Below, one piece after another: positions 55,396-64,000 of a DNA stretch of 64,000 nucleotides. The notes beneath the pieces were generated by a model. The model did not search any database. It was not told where the DNA came from and worked only from the letters and a program-made list of their open reading frames with translations. A program made the position numbers and the translations under genes. Origin of the DNA: Vibrio atlanticus. Lineage in GTDB: Bacteria > Pseudomonadota > Gammaproteobacteria > Enterobacterales > Vibrionaceae. The stretch is taken from positions 1,364,001-1,428,000 of the forward strand of contig NZ_AP025460.1 of the NCBI RefSeq assembly GCF_024347315.1. The letters are read 5' to 3'. Every line of letters begins with the position of its first letter. The first letter of the stretch is position 1.

Positions 55396-55802
55396 AAAAT
55401 ACCTCCCTTTACGTGTAAACGAGTAAAAGGGGTGAGGCGCTTTTCTACATAGACTCCAACATAGGAGTCTAAGAATAGATCGCCAAGACGTTACTTAGGT
55501 AGCGTACCAATCAAAGATAGGAAATAGAGTGCTGATCTGATTTCTGTCTTTAAGGTACTGATCTTAAAGATGTAGCTTGTCAAAAAACGGATCTTTAAGA
55601 GCTTGATTTGTCGCGAAAATAGATGACGAAGTAACGCCCACTAACCCCGAGTGTCCAAATGATTTTTATAAAAATAAATCGGATGTCAGGATGTTAGTAC
55701 TTCATTATGGCGTTATTCTCTTTTGAAATGATGGTGGGATGTTACTGAAAGAGGGTGCTTAAAGTCAATATGGTGATGTGATTAAAATGTATCCAAATAA
55801 TT
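55396..55802 (-). promoter_or_regulatory. Structured leader upstream of the ABC-F gene
   Basis: No gene is seen in this spacer. It contains a hairpin AGACTCC / GGAGTCT (55451-55470) and three mutually pairing segments, TCTTTAAG (55548-55555), CTTAAAGA (55563-55570) and TCTTTAAG (55592-55599), so the middle one can pair with either neighbour. Such alternatives fit an attenuator, as known for some ABC-F resistance genes. No leader peptide could be defended. Confidence 0.4.
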
Positions 55803-55846
55803 AGAGCGCCTCATGCCTTTATATAGATATAGCCATGAGGCGCTTT
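55803..55846 (-). terminator. Terminator after the TetR gene
   Basis: GCGCCTCATGGC / GC.CATGAGGCGC forms a long stem ending the aldehyde dehydrogenase-TetR operon. Confidence 0.75.
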
Positions 55847-55887
55847 AGAGTGTTCTTTGAAAGCAAGGGCTTCAACGAATGTGGAAA

Positions 55888-56466
55888 TTACAGGTTTTGT
55901 CCGCCGACACCTCGCCAGCACATATCAAAGCTATCGCTGATGTACTTGCCTGACTGCTCTGGTGGTAACTCATTCTGCTCAATCAACCAGTTTGCACAAA
56001 TCAAAAAGTGGCTGTGGATGAAGTGCCTAACAAGGTTGATGTCTAACACCATCAGCTCACCAGTTTCTTGTCCTTTCAAAATGATCTCGTCTAACGATGC
56101 GAACATCTTTGAAACAATCACTTCTCGAGTTTGAGTCGTCGGGTCGAAATGAACATTGGTGAAAAACTTCATCGCAACTGGATTTTCTAATGCCCATTCA
56201 AGCCCTGTGATCCACATGAATTTAAAGACTTGGTAGCGATCTTGTTCAGCGATTTCTGTGTGCTGGTCAAGGGTAGAAAATAGCTCTATTTTCAGTTCAC
56301 GAAACAGTTCATCAATCAGTAGAGATTTGTTCTCAAAGTGATGAAACAGTGTCGCTTTTGCGACGCCTGCTGTTTTCGCTATTTGTCCTGTAGATGTGCC
56401 CTCTAGCCCTTGCTGAGAGAAGAGCAGGAGCGCAGCATCTAGGATTTTTTGCCTTTTCGTAATCAT
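55888..56466 (-). CDS. TetR-family regulator
   Basis: A 192-residue regulator. The N-terminal HTH reads KILDAALLLFSQQGLEGTSTGQIAKTAGVAKATLFHHFENKSLLIDEL. The ligand domain is helical and ends in CWRGVGGQNL. Its start overlaps the aldehyde dehydrogenase stop by 4 bp (ATGA), so it is co-translated and probably represses its own operon through the palindrome at 57921. Confidence 0.9.
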   Translation of the reverse strand: MITKRQKILDAALLLFSQQGLEGTSTGQIAKTAGVAKATLFHHFENKSLLIDELFRELKIELFSTLDQHTEIAEQDRYQVFKFMWITGLEWALENPVAMKFFTNVHFDPTTQTREVIVSKMFASLDEIILKGQETGELMVLDINLVRHFIHSHFLICANWLIEQNELPPEQSGKYISDSFDMCWRGVGGQNL

Positions 56467-57899
56467 CTATTTAGTACTTTGAACAGAATCTTTTTAATTG
56501 GGTTGTTGTAAGGAGGGTGCATTAACTTGGTGAAGTTAATTTTTCCTCTACTTAGAACGGTTTTGGCATGGCTAAAGGTCTTGAAGCCTTCAATGCCGTG
56601 GTAGTGTCCCATGCCTGAAGGGCCAATGCCACCGAACGGCGCATCTTCTGCCGCCACATGCACTAGCGAGTCGTTAATACAAACACCGCCAGAATGCGTA
56701 TTCGATAAGAACTGTTCTTGGGTCTGTTTATCATGACTCATCAGATACAGAGCAAGTGGACGTTCTCTTGCTGTGATATAGCTGATCGCTTCTTCAATAG
56801 AGTCATAAGGCACGATAGGCAGAATAGGGCCAAACAACTCTTCTTGCATTGCGACCATGTCGTCGTTCACTTCGGTTAGAAGGTGTGGCGTCATTCTGTG
56901 GTTCACATCGTCTTGTGATTGCTCGGTGACAGTGTGAATAACCGCACCTTTAGACTGAGCATCTGCAATCACACCCTTCAAACGATTGTATTGGCGCATA
57001 TCGATCACAGAGGTTAAGTCTTTGCTTTCAATACCGGCTTTGTAAAGCTTTTTGAAGTACTGCTTATAAGCCGTGATGAACGCGTCGACTTTTTCTCGTG
57101 GTAATAAGATGTAATCGGGCGCCACACAAATCTGTCCAGCGTTCAAGCTTTTTGCAAACAGGATGCGTTCAACGGCGTCAGCGACATCAAAGTCCGGAGC
57201 AATAATCGTGGGAGACTTACCACCCAATTCTAAAGTTACTGGCGTTAAGTTGTTGGCTGCTGCTCTCATTACGTGCTTACCCACAGAGGTTGACCCTGTG
57301 AATAGAATATGATCAAACGGGAGTTGGCTAAATTTCGCGGAAACATCAGCTTCGCCTTCGATAATCGCAACCTGATCTTCGTTAAATCCTTCAGCCAACA
57401 TCGCTTTTAAAACTCGGTTGGTCGCTGGAGTGAACTCAGACATCTTGAGCATTGCAGTATTACCTGCCGCCAGCGCCGTGATGAGAGGCCCTAAAGAGAG
57501 CATCACCGGGAAGTTCCAAGGAACAATGATACCGACAACACCCACTGGCTGATAATGAACGGTGATCTTCGCGGGTGTCAGCATTAAGCCAGCTTTTCTA
57601 CGAGATGGCTTTAACCATTTCTTAAGGTTCTTTAGGTTGTAATTGATCTGGTGAAGAGAAGGGGTGATATCAGCAATCAAGCTGTCGTGTTTTGCTCGAT
57701 GGCCATAATCTTCAGACACCGCATCAATCAATTGCCCTTGGTAGCGCATTAGCAACGCTTTTAATTCCGAGAGGTCTTTTCTTCTCTGCTCAAGCGCTGG
57801 ATTAACATTACTGCGGTAGTGATCTTTTTGTCGGTTGAATATTTGATCCATGTCGTTGATGTTCGACGTGGTTGGTTCAAGGTCTAGATTATGGCTCAT
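56463..57899 (-). CDS. Coniferyl-aldehyde-dehydrogenase-type aldehyde dehydrogenase
   Basis: A 478-residue NAD(P) aldehyde dehydrogenase. Motifs: PWNFPVML (NAD site, about 127), LELGGKSP (catalytic Glu, about 228) and LNAGQICVAPDY with catalytic Cys (about 262). The C-terminal hydrophobic tail (MHPPYNNPIKKILFKVL) is like class 3/fatty aldehyde dehydrogenases and the coniferyl aldehyde group. Physiological substrate is an aromatic or medium-chain aldehyde, uncertain. It is first in an operon with the TetR gene. Confidence 0.9.
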   Translation of the reverse strand: MSHNLDLEPTTSNINDMDQIFNRQKDHYRSNVNPALEQRRKDLSELKALLMRYQGQLIDAVSEDYGHRAKHDSLIADITPSLHQINYNLKNLKKWLKPSRRKAGLMLTPAKITVHYQPVGVVGIIVPWNFPVMLSLGPLITALAAGNTAMLKMSEFTPATNRVLKAMLAEGFNEDQVAIIEGEADVSAKFSQLPFDHILFTGSTSVGKHVMRAAANNLTPVTLELGGKSPTIIAPDFDVADAVERILFAKSLNAGQICVAPDYILLPREKVDAFITAYKQYFKKLYKAGIESKDLTSVIDMRQYNRLKGVIADAQSKGAVIHTVTEQSQDDVNHRMTPHLLTEVNDDMVAMQEELFGPILPIVPYDSIEEAISYITARERPLALYLMSHDKQTQEQFLSNTHSGGVCINDSLVHVAAEDAPFGGIGPSGMGHYHGIEGFKTFSHAKTVLSRGKINFTKLMHPPYNNPIKKILFKVLNR

Positions 57900-57920
57900 A
57901 GTATCCCCTAAATTCGAAAG

Positions 57921-57940
57921 CTGACCGATTGGTCGGTCAG
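57921..57940. promoter_or_regulatory. TetR-type operator
   Basis: CTGACCGATTGGTCGGTCAG has perfect 8-bp arms around TTGG. It lies 21 nt before the aldehyde dehydrogenase start and is the expected site of the operon's own TetR protein. The rest of the spacer up to speA shows no gene. Confidence 0.85.
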
Positions 57941-58362
57941 TTGAATTTACAAGAAGATCGAATCGAATACAAGATATGCACGAGAAAAGTTCAATAATTG
58001 AGCGGTTACAACATTGAAGTGAGCGAGTTTTAGTTGGAAGAACGAAGTGTTTATAGGTATCGAATCACGGGATACAAGTTGTGTTTGTGATAGCGAGAGT
58101 TCAGATTGGGAAGTGCGCATATTTGTCACAACCCTGACTTAACATCACCAAATTAATCAAGAATTTTAGATGTGATTGCTATTTTATTCACCTAATTTTT
58201 TGTTAGAAAGTGCTTTAAATCTAATGCGCTTCAGCCTGTTTTTTGGCCTAAAACCTTGTAATACCTTACCTGTCACTTTAAGTCGGATCGTCGATAAAAA
58301 AACGTAATCGTAACCACAAATATCAATGGTTGGACTCACTCTTAATAATATCGGTTAATGCA

Positions 58363-58423
58363 GCCAACAAATCGTTTTCGAACGTTTTTTGTTGGGTTAT
58401 ACCTCGCTATTCCAATGAGGTAT
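58363..58423 (+). promoter_or_regulatory. Two hairpins in the speA leader
   Basis: CCAACAAA / TTTGTTGG (58363-58395) and ATACCTC / GAGGTAT (58399-58423) form two successive stems ending 23 nt before the GTG start. A T-run sits inside the first. They may affect translation or stability. Confidence 0.45.
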
Positions 58424-58445
58424 CTTCTGTCGATGGCCCTATAGT

Positions 58446-60368
58446 GTGAGGTCTCTAGAATTGGAAAATTCGGTTAATTTGGAACGCATCCGTGCTGAGT
58501 ATAATGTAAAGCACTGGAGCCAAGGTTTTTATGGAATTGATGATAATGGCGAGGTGTATGTTTCACCGAGCGAAACCGATCATCAAGTTCCGCTAAGTCA
58601 GATCGTAAAACAGTTAGAGCAGCGAAATATTGGTTTGCCTGCTCTTGTGCGTTTTCCTCAAATAGTGCATCAACGTGTGCACAATATCTGTAACGCATTC
58701 AACCAAGCGATCGACGAGTATCAGTATGACAACCGTTACCTGCTTGTTTACCCGATTAAAGTTAACCAACAGAAAGAAGTGGTTGACGAGATCTTAGCGA
58801 GCCAAGCTCAATTAGAGCAGAAGCAATTAGGCCTAGAAGCAGGTAGCAAGCCTGAACTATTAGCGGTATTGGCGCTGGCTCAAAAAGCAAGCTCAGTGAT
58901 CGTGTGTAACGGTTACAAAGACAGAGAATACATCCGTCTTGCGCTTATTGGTGAAAAGCTGGGTCATAAAGTTTTTATCGTTCTAGAGAAGCTATCAGAG
59001 CTTGATCTTGTTCTTTCTGAAGCGAAAGCGCTTGGCGTGAAACCTCGTTTAGGTTTGCGTATTCGTCTTGCTTCTCAAGGCGCAGGCAAATGGCAAGCAA
59101 GTGGTGGCGAGAAGTCGAAGTTCGGCTTGTCTGCATCACAAGTGCTGACTGTTATTGAACGCTTGAAAGCAGAAGACCAACTCGATGTTTTAGAGTTAGT
59201 GCATTTCCATCTTGGTTCACAAATGGCCAATATTCGTGATGTACGAAATGGTGTGAGCGAAGCGGCTCGTTTCTACTGTGAACTGCGCGATATCGGTGCT
59301 CAATTGAAGTACTTAGATGTTGGTGGTGGTTTGGCTGTGGATTACGACGGTACACGTAGCCAGTCTTCAAACTCAATGAACTACGGCTTGCTTGAGTACG
59401 CTCGCAACATCGTAATGACAGTAGGGGATATTTGTAAGCTCTACAATCAGCCACAACCTGTGATCATTTCTGAATCTGGTCGTTCGTTGACTGCGCATCA
59501 CGCTGTGCTTGTTACTAACGTGATCGGTACAGAAAGCTATTCTCCGGAAGATATGGCTGCGCCTGAAGCTGACGCACCAATGTTGCTAAACAACATGTGG
59601 AAGAACTTCTTAGAGCTAGATGCAGGTAACGATGATCGAGCGTTGATCGAGATCTACAATGACACGCAAAGCGATATCGCAGAAGCGCACAACCAATTTG
59701 CCACAGGCATGCTGAATCTTCAGCACCGTGCTTGGGCAGAGCAGATGTCTTTGCGTATTAACTACGAACTTAGCTCTCGTATGAGTACTAAGAACCGTTA
59801 CCACCGTCCTATTTTGGACGAGTTGAGCGAGCGTTTAGCCGACAAGTTCTTCGTGAACTTTTCGCTGTTCCAATCGTTGCCAGATGCTTGGGGTATCGAT
59901 CAGGTGTTCCCTGTATTGCCTCTAAGTGGTTTGGATAATGCGGACGAGCGACGCGCTGTAGTACTGGATATTACTTGTGATTCTGACGGTACGATTGACC
60001 AGTATGTTGATGGCCAAGGTATTGAAACGACTCTGCCAGTTCCTGCATGGAACCCAGATGAACCATACCTGATGGGCTTTTTCTTAGTAGGCGCATACCA
60101 AGAGATCTTGGGTGATATGCATAACCTATTTGGTGATACCCACAGTGTAGTGGTGAATGTTGATGAAAGTGGTCAAGCGAATATCGACTACATCAATGAA
60201 GGCGATACGGTTGAAGACATGATGCGTTATGTTCACATTGATACGGATCTGATTCGTCAGAACTACAAAGATTTGGTCACGGCGAAAGTACCAGCACAAG
60301 AGCAGCAAAGCGTACTTGAAGAGTTAGAGCAAGGCTTGATGGGTTACACCTATCTTGAGGATTTTTAA
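58446..60368 (+). CDS. speA: Biosynthetic arginine decarboxylase
   Basis: A 640-residue PLP enzyme that converts arginine to agmatine. Landmarks: [15 protein letters not shown] with the PLP lysine, [17 protein letters not shown], the [21 protein letters not shown] segment, [16 protein letters not shown] and the C-terminal [25 protein letters not shown]. It aligns over its length with E. coli SpeA. The start is a GTG with no strong Shine-Dalgarno; an internal TTG is possible. The stop overlaps the speB start by one base. Confidence 0.95.
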   Translation: MRSLELENSVNLERIRAEYNVKHWSQGFYGIDDNGEVYVSPSETDHQVPLSQIVKQLEQRNIGLPALVRFPQIVHQRVHNICNAFNQAIDEYQYDNRYLLVYPIKVNQQKEVVDEILASQAQLEQKQLGLEAGSKPELLAVLALAQKASSVIVCNGYKDREYIRLALIGEKLGHKVFIVLEKLSELDLVLSEAKALGVKPRLGLRIRLASQGAGKWQASGGEKSKFGLSASQVLTVIERLKAEDQLDVLELVHFHLGSQMANIRDVRNGVSEAARFYCELRDIGAQLKYLDVGGGLAVDYDGTRSQSSNSMNYGLLEYARNIVMTVGDICKLYNQPQPVIISESGRSLTAHHAVLVTNVIGTESYSPEDMAAPEADAPMLLNNMWKNFLELDAGNDDRALIEIYNDTQSDIAEAHNQFATGMLNLQHRAWAEQMSLRINYELSSRMSTKNRYHRPILDELSERLADKFFVNFSLFQSLPDAWGIDQVFPVLPLSGLDNADERRAVVLDITCDSDGTIDQYVDGQGIETTLPVPAWNPDEPYLMGFFLVGAYQEILGDMHNLFGDTHSVVVNVDESGQANIDYINEGDTVEDMMRYVHIDTDLIRQNYKDLVTAKVPAQEQQSVLEELEQGLMGYTYLEDF

Positions 60369-61294
60369 TGAACGATCTATTTACCAAACCAGATTACTCG
60401 CTGTACTCCAACGCGATGACTTTTATGCGTCGTCCATTGGTACAGAACCCAATTGATAACGATGCTGATGTGGTTGTGTTGGGCGCGCCGTTAGATATGG
60501 CGACGTCGGGTCGTCCGGGTGCTCGTATGGGGCCTGATGCGATTCGTCGTGCGTCTGTAAACTTGGCGTGGGAAGGCAAAAAATTTCCTTGGGACTTCAA
60601 TGTATTTGAACACACCTCGGTGATTGATGCTGGCGATCTTGTGTTTGATTGCGGTGATGCAGAAGACTTAACTCAGCGTTTAGAAGCAGCCGCTGATGCG
60701 ATTCTAAACAGCGGTAAAACACTGTTAGGGTTAGGTGGCGATCACTTCATTACATTGCCTTTGCTAAGAGCATACGGCAAGAAGTACGGTGAAATGGCTC
60801 TGATTCATTTTGACGCGCACACTGATACTTACAGTCAGGGTAGTCGTTACGATCACGGTACTATGTTCTACCATGCGCCAAATGAAGGGTTAATCTCGCC
60901 TGAGCATTCTGTGCAAATAGGTATTCGTACAGAGTATAAGCAGGAAGGTCATGGCTTTAATGTTATCAATGCGATGCAAGCGAATGACATGAGCGTGGAT
61001 GAGATCATTGCTCAAGTGAAAGGCATTGTTGGTGATAAGCCAGTTTACCTAACGTTTGATATTGACTGTCTGGACCCTGCGTTTGCTCCGGGTACTGGGA
61101 CACCAGTGTGTGGTGGTTTGAATTCAGATAAAGTGCTCAAAATCATCCGTGGCTTACAAGGTATCAACATGGTTGGTATGGATGTAGTAGAAGTGTCTCC
61201 AGCGTATGACCAAAGCGAAATTACGGCTCTAGCTGGCGCAACTATCGCACTTGAGCTGCTTTATGTTTGGACTGCAAATCGCTTAACAAAATAA
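60368..61294 (+). CDS. speB: Agmatinase
   Basis: A 308-residue manganese enzyme splitting agmatine into putrescine and urea. Metal motifs: [18 protein letters not shown] and [18 protein letters not shown]. It overlaps speA by one base (TAATG), so the two are coupled and together make putrescine from arginine. A strong terminator follows. Confidence 0.96.
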   Translation: MNDLFTKPDYSLYSNAMTFMRRPLVQNPIDNDADVVVLGAPLDMATSGRPGARMGPDAIRRASVNLAWEGKKFPWDFNVFEHTSVIDAGDLVFDCGDAEDLTQRLEAAADAILNSGKTLLGLGGDHFITLPLLRAYGKKYGEMALIHFDAHTDTYSQGSRYDHGTMFYHAPNEGLISPEHSVQIGIRTEYKQEGHGFNVINAMQANDMSVDEIIAQVKGIVGDKPVYLTFDIDCLDPAFAPGTGTPVCGGLNSDKVLKIIRGLQGINMVGMDVVEVSPAYDQSEITALAGATIALELLYVWTANRLTK

Positions 61295-61370
61295 AATAGT
61301 TAGCGAGCCATGTTGAACGTGACAATCTCGTTTTACGGATAAACACCATATTGCGGTACATGATCTTCTA

Positions 61371-61404
61371 AAAGCCGCCCGAGTTAAACTCGGGCGGCTT
61401 TTTT
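61371..61404 (+). terminator. Terminator after speB
   Basis: AAAGCCGCCCGAGTT / AACTCGGGCGGCTTT followed by TTTT. Confidence 0.93.
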
Positions 61405-61511
61405 GTATCTATTGTTTTGTCCTAAAACGTATTCCTTTTGATATGTGTATATCGAATGATAAGTCATGACTATTGTTCCTCCATAGCACCTTAATATGTT
61501 GATGGGCATAT

Positions 61512-61649
61512 ATGAAATTGGCGAAATATACGCTTAATAAATGGTTTTTCATCCGCTTTGTGCTGAACATTGTCTCAAGTTTGGGACTACTCTCTGCTTT
61601 ATTGCTATCACATCGTTTGCCTCAAGCAATGTCTTATATTCGCTCATGA
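61512..61649 (+). CDS. Possible small membrane protein, 45 residues
   Basis: An ATG-started frame giving MKLAKYTLNKWFFIRFVLNI and then a hydrophobic stretch (VSSLGLLSALLLS), ending SYIRS. A basic start followed by one membrane helix is usual for small inner-membrane proteins. The ribosome site (GATGGG, 5 nt before) is mediocre. It lies in a 725-bp spacer with no other gene; AT-rich DNA with a probable promoter follows before the adhesin. Confidence 0.45.
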   Translation: MKLAKYTLNKWFFIRFVLNIVSSLGLLSALLLSHRLPQAMSYIRS

Positions 61650-62019
61650 TTTATCTACTTTATTCCTGTATATCTTTATAGGATTAAAGAGATGTAACAT
61701 TGCTGTGAGTTTATTTGCATATAAATCAATGCACTACTAACGTTTAATTTGTGTTTTAGAAATCCATAGAGAATAAGTGAATTTGTGAAAAGGAGTCTCT
61801 TAGCACAGACATGGCATTTTTTATGGGGAAGACTAGGCTTAACAGTAAGTAAACTATAAAAAAAACAGGTTAAATACTTATCTCTTTTCAACTCGAAGAG
61901 GCACAACAAAAGATTGGCCATTGATGAGGGGTAAGTATGAATTTGATTAAAGCCTGTAATGATTAACAAAAATAATTTGTACAGCTCTAGATAAGAGTGC
62001 TTGTGATAACGGGGGATAT

Positions 62020-64000
62020 ATGGATATTGAGGTTTCGCGCCAAGCTGCGGTTGTTGAAGCAGTAAGTGGGGATGTGGTTGTAGTAACACCTGACGGCAAC
62101 CCAAAAAAAGTTCTAGTTGGCGATATCATCCGTGAAAATGAGATAGTCATTACCGCAAATAATGCAGAACTTGTATTAGGTGCTCCAAATGGTGAGGTTC
62201 TGGTTGGCGAGAATTGTGTTGGATGTATTGACCAAGAATTGTCTTGGGCTGATGCCCCTATCGCCGGAGAGGTCAATTTCGATCTAGAGCAATCTGACGA
62301 CGGAGCCTTTACTGACGATGATATTGCGGCAATCCAAGAAGCTATTTTAGGCGGCGCCGATCCGACTGAAATTTTGGAAGCAACGGCTGCTGGTGAAGGG
62401 CTAGGCTCTGCAAATGCTGGCTTTGTTACGATTGAATACAATAATATTCAAACTCAGCCCTCGACATTCTTTGAGACATCAGGGCTTGCGAAAGAAGAGG
62501 CAGAGGAAACTCGAGAGGAATTTAGAACGATCACCCGTTCAGCTGGTGGTCAATCGATCAGCGAATCAGTCACTGAAGGTTCCATTTCTGGCAATACCTA
62601 CCCCCAATCTATTACAACCACAGAAACGATTATTGCGGGCAGTTTAGCTCTAGACCCAGATTCTTTTGTCCCAGACACACTCTCCCTTGCTTCACTCCTA
62701 AGTGAGCTTAATAACGACATTACATCAAGCGGCCAAGTTGTCACGTTTACTTACGACTCGGTGGCGAATTCCATTGTTGGCGTTCAAGGTACTGACGAAG
62801 TATTACGTATCGATATTGATGCGACTAGTGTTGGCAATAATATTGAGCTCACGCTAACCACCACGATTTCTCAATCTATTGATCATGTTCCGTCTATCGG
62901 TGGTGGGCAGGTCTCTTATACTGGCGATCAAATTAACTTTGCTTTTGATATTCAAGGTGAAGACTCCGCAGGAAACCCAATAGCATCACCAATTAATGCG
63001 CTGGTTACTTTATTTGACGGGGTGAATCCGTCTGCTGAAAGCGTGAATATCAATAATGTAGAAACGAGTAGTGCACCTATTGAAGGCACTTTTTCTAATA
63101 TTGGAAGTGATAAACTTCAATCTGCTGTCTTTGATGCAAGTGCGTTAGGAGAGTTTGATGGGTTGCTCAGTGATAACCAAAATACGGTAGCAAGACTGTC
63201 TGATGACGGAACAACGATCACTCTGTCTATTCAAGGGAGAGGTGAGGTTGTTCTCACAATCTCTCTCGATACCGATGGCACATATAATTTCCAACAGTTT
63301 AAACCAATAGAAGAAGTGAGCTCCGACACGCTTTCATTCTCTCTACCGATCACGGTTACCGATTTTGACCAGGATGTCGTAACGAATACGATTAAGGTTG
63401 ATATCTCTGATGGTGATAGCCCGTTCATTATTAATGTTGATGGCATCGATGTTGATGAGTCAGGCATTGTTGGCGGCTCACAAGAAGGAACAACCCCAGT
63501 AGGCGGTATTGGCAGTATCACAGCAAGTGTTTTTGAAAGTGACATTATTGACCATTACGAACTTGAACCGACTGAATTTAATACAGCGGGAGCTTTGGTT
63601 TCCAATGGTGCTGCCGTTCAATTAGAGTTAGTTAGTCAAACCAATGGTGTGAGAACGTATGAAGGTTATGTTGAGGTCAATGGATCTCGAATTACGGTCT
63701 TTGACGTTAAAGTCGATAGTCCATCATTGGGGAATTATGAATTTACTCTGTACGAATCGCTTTCACATCAAGGTTCTGAAGGTGAGTTGCTAACCTTTGT
63801 ATTGCCCATTTACGCGGTTGACGCGGATGGTGACCGTTCTGCACTATCTGGTGGGTCAAATACACCAGAAGCTGCTGAGATCTTAATCAGTGTAAAAGAT
63901 GATGTGGTCGAACTCATCGATAATGTCGTTTCCGTCGATGAACCGACCTTAGCTGGTGATACTGTTGTTTCTTACAATCTATTCAACTTTGAGGGTGCGG
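62020..64000 (+). CDS. Giant LapA/RTX-type adhesin, N-terminal part (runs off the window)
   Basis: An open frame of 660 codons to the window edge, starting at an ATG after GGGGGA. Residues 1-120 are a retention module (MDIEVSRQAAVVEAVSGDVVVVTPDG, VLVGDIIRENEIVIT, ELVLGAPNGEVLVG), as in LapA-like type I secreted adhesins. A TAAG sequence at residues 122-125 is the di-alanine site cut by the periplasmic protease LapG. From about residue 200 come beta-rich extracellular domains with DADGDRS-type and DxDQD calcium-like motifs. Such proteins stay in the outer membrane until LapG frees them when c-di-GMP falls. The C-terminal RTX repeats and secretion signal are outside the window. Confidence 0.85.
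   Translation, partial: MDIEVSRQAAVVEAVSGDVVVVTPDGNPKKVLVGDIIRENEIVITANNAELVLGAPNGEVLVGENCVGCIDQELSWADAPIAGEVNFDLEQSDDGAFTDDDIAAIQEAILGGADPTEILEATAAGEGLGSANAGFVTIEYNNIQTQPSTFFETSGLAKEEAEETREEFRTITRSAGGQSISESVTEGSISGNTYPQSITTTETIIAGSLALDPDSFVPDTLSLASLLSELNNDITSSGQVVTFTYDSVANSIVGVQGTDEVLRIDIDATSVGNNIELTLTTTISQSIDHVPSIGGGQVSYTGDQINFAFDIQGEDSAGNPIASPINALVTLFDGVNPSAESVNINNVETSSAPIEGTFSNIGSDKLQSAVFDASALGEFDGLLSDNQNTVARLSDDGTTITLSIQGRGEVVLTISLDTDGTYNFQQFKPIEEVSSDTLSFSLPITVTDFDQDVVTNTIKVDISDGDSPFIINVDGIDVDESGIVGGSQEGTTPVGGIGSITASVFESDIIDHYELEPTEFNTAGALVSNGAAVQLELVSQTNGVRTYEGYVEVNGSRITVFDVKVDSPSLGNYEFTLYESLSHQGSEGELLTFVLPIYAVDADGDRSALSGGSNTPEAAEILISVKDDVVELIDNVVSVDEPTLAGDTVVSYNLFNFEGA

Noticed and set aside
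57947..58129. 60-codon minus-strand frame upstream of the aldehyde dehydrogenase
   Set aside because: It lies in promoter DNA, has no family pattern and a poor start context.

Overview
The window is a stretch of a Vibrio chromosome, most likely chromosome 1 of a Splendidus-clade or related marine species. The evidence is the gene content (cydC-cydD-trxB beside a VC1183/VC1184-type gene pair, the long purC, hutC-hutIGUH, thrS-infC-rpmI-rplT with an AUU-start infC, speA-speB), moderate GC with AT-rich spacers, and recognisable PurR and LexA sites. No tRNA, rRNA or CRISPR array was seen.

Layout. 0-6.3 kb: a SnoaL-like gene divergent from a LysR regulator, then cydC, cydD and trxB on the minus strand. 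6.3-12.4 kb: an accessory region between trxB and the VC1183/VC1184-type pair. It holds a decayed small phage-type regulator gene, a Fic enzyme with a convergently encoded FicA/VbhA-type antitoxin, a complete IS50(Tn5)-like insertion sequence sitting inside the terminator of its neighbour, and a two-gene soluble-plus-membrane operon of unknown function shaped like phage lambda rexA-rexB. Imperfect 41-bp direct repeats lie at both ends (6397-6437 and 11811-11851). 12.4-20.3 kb: a 2OG-Fe dioxygenase and a cysteine-desulfurase-like enzyme without the usual catalytic cysteine, a DJ-1/PfpI protein divergent from a LysR regulator, two diguanylate cyclases and a DUF2797 protein. 20.5-30 kb: a DASS transporter, a SanA-like protein, NAD-malic enzyme, an HrpB-like helicase, purC with a PurR box and sulA with a consensus LexA box. 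30-40 kb: a Zn-ribbon protein, a Sel1/J-domain protein, an OmpA-like lipoprotein, a DUF2786 protein, a CheX-like protein with a full phosphatase motif, YdiJ, a membrane methyltransferase homologue, DUF3581 and an unknown lipoprotein. 40-47 kb: histidine utilisation (hutC, then hutI-hutG-hutU-hutH). 47-52.4 kb: a Spo0M-like protein, the thrS-infC-rpmI-rplT translation cluster, yqfB and a small unknown gene. 52.4-58 kb: an LRR-kinase, an ABC-F ATPase with a structured leader, and an aldehyde dehydrogenase plus TetR operon. 58.4-61.3 kb: speA-speB (arginine to agmatine to putrescine). 62-64 kb: the start of a giant LapA-type adhesin with a retention module and a TAAG site, cut by the window end.

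Most convergent or terminal genes are followed by clear rho-independent terminators. Four perfect short tandem repeats (5 x 7 bp, 15 x 8 bp, 11 x 8 bp, 7 x 6 bp) lie in spacers and are likely variable in copy number.

The best candidates for a poorly described system are the two-gene operon at 9902-11291 and the convergent Fic/antitoxin pair, both in the accessory region. All functional calls rest on reading motifs and remembered family features; no database search was run.
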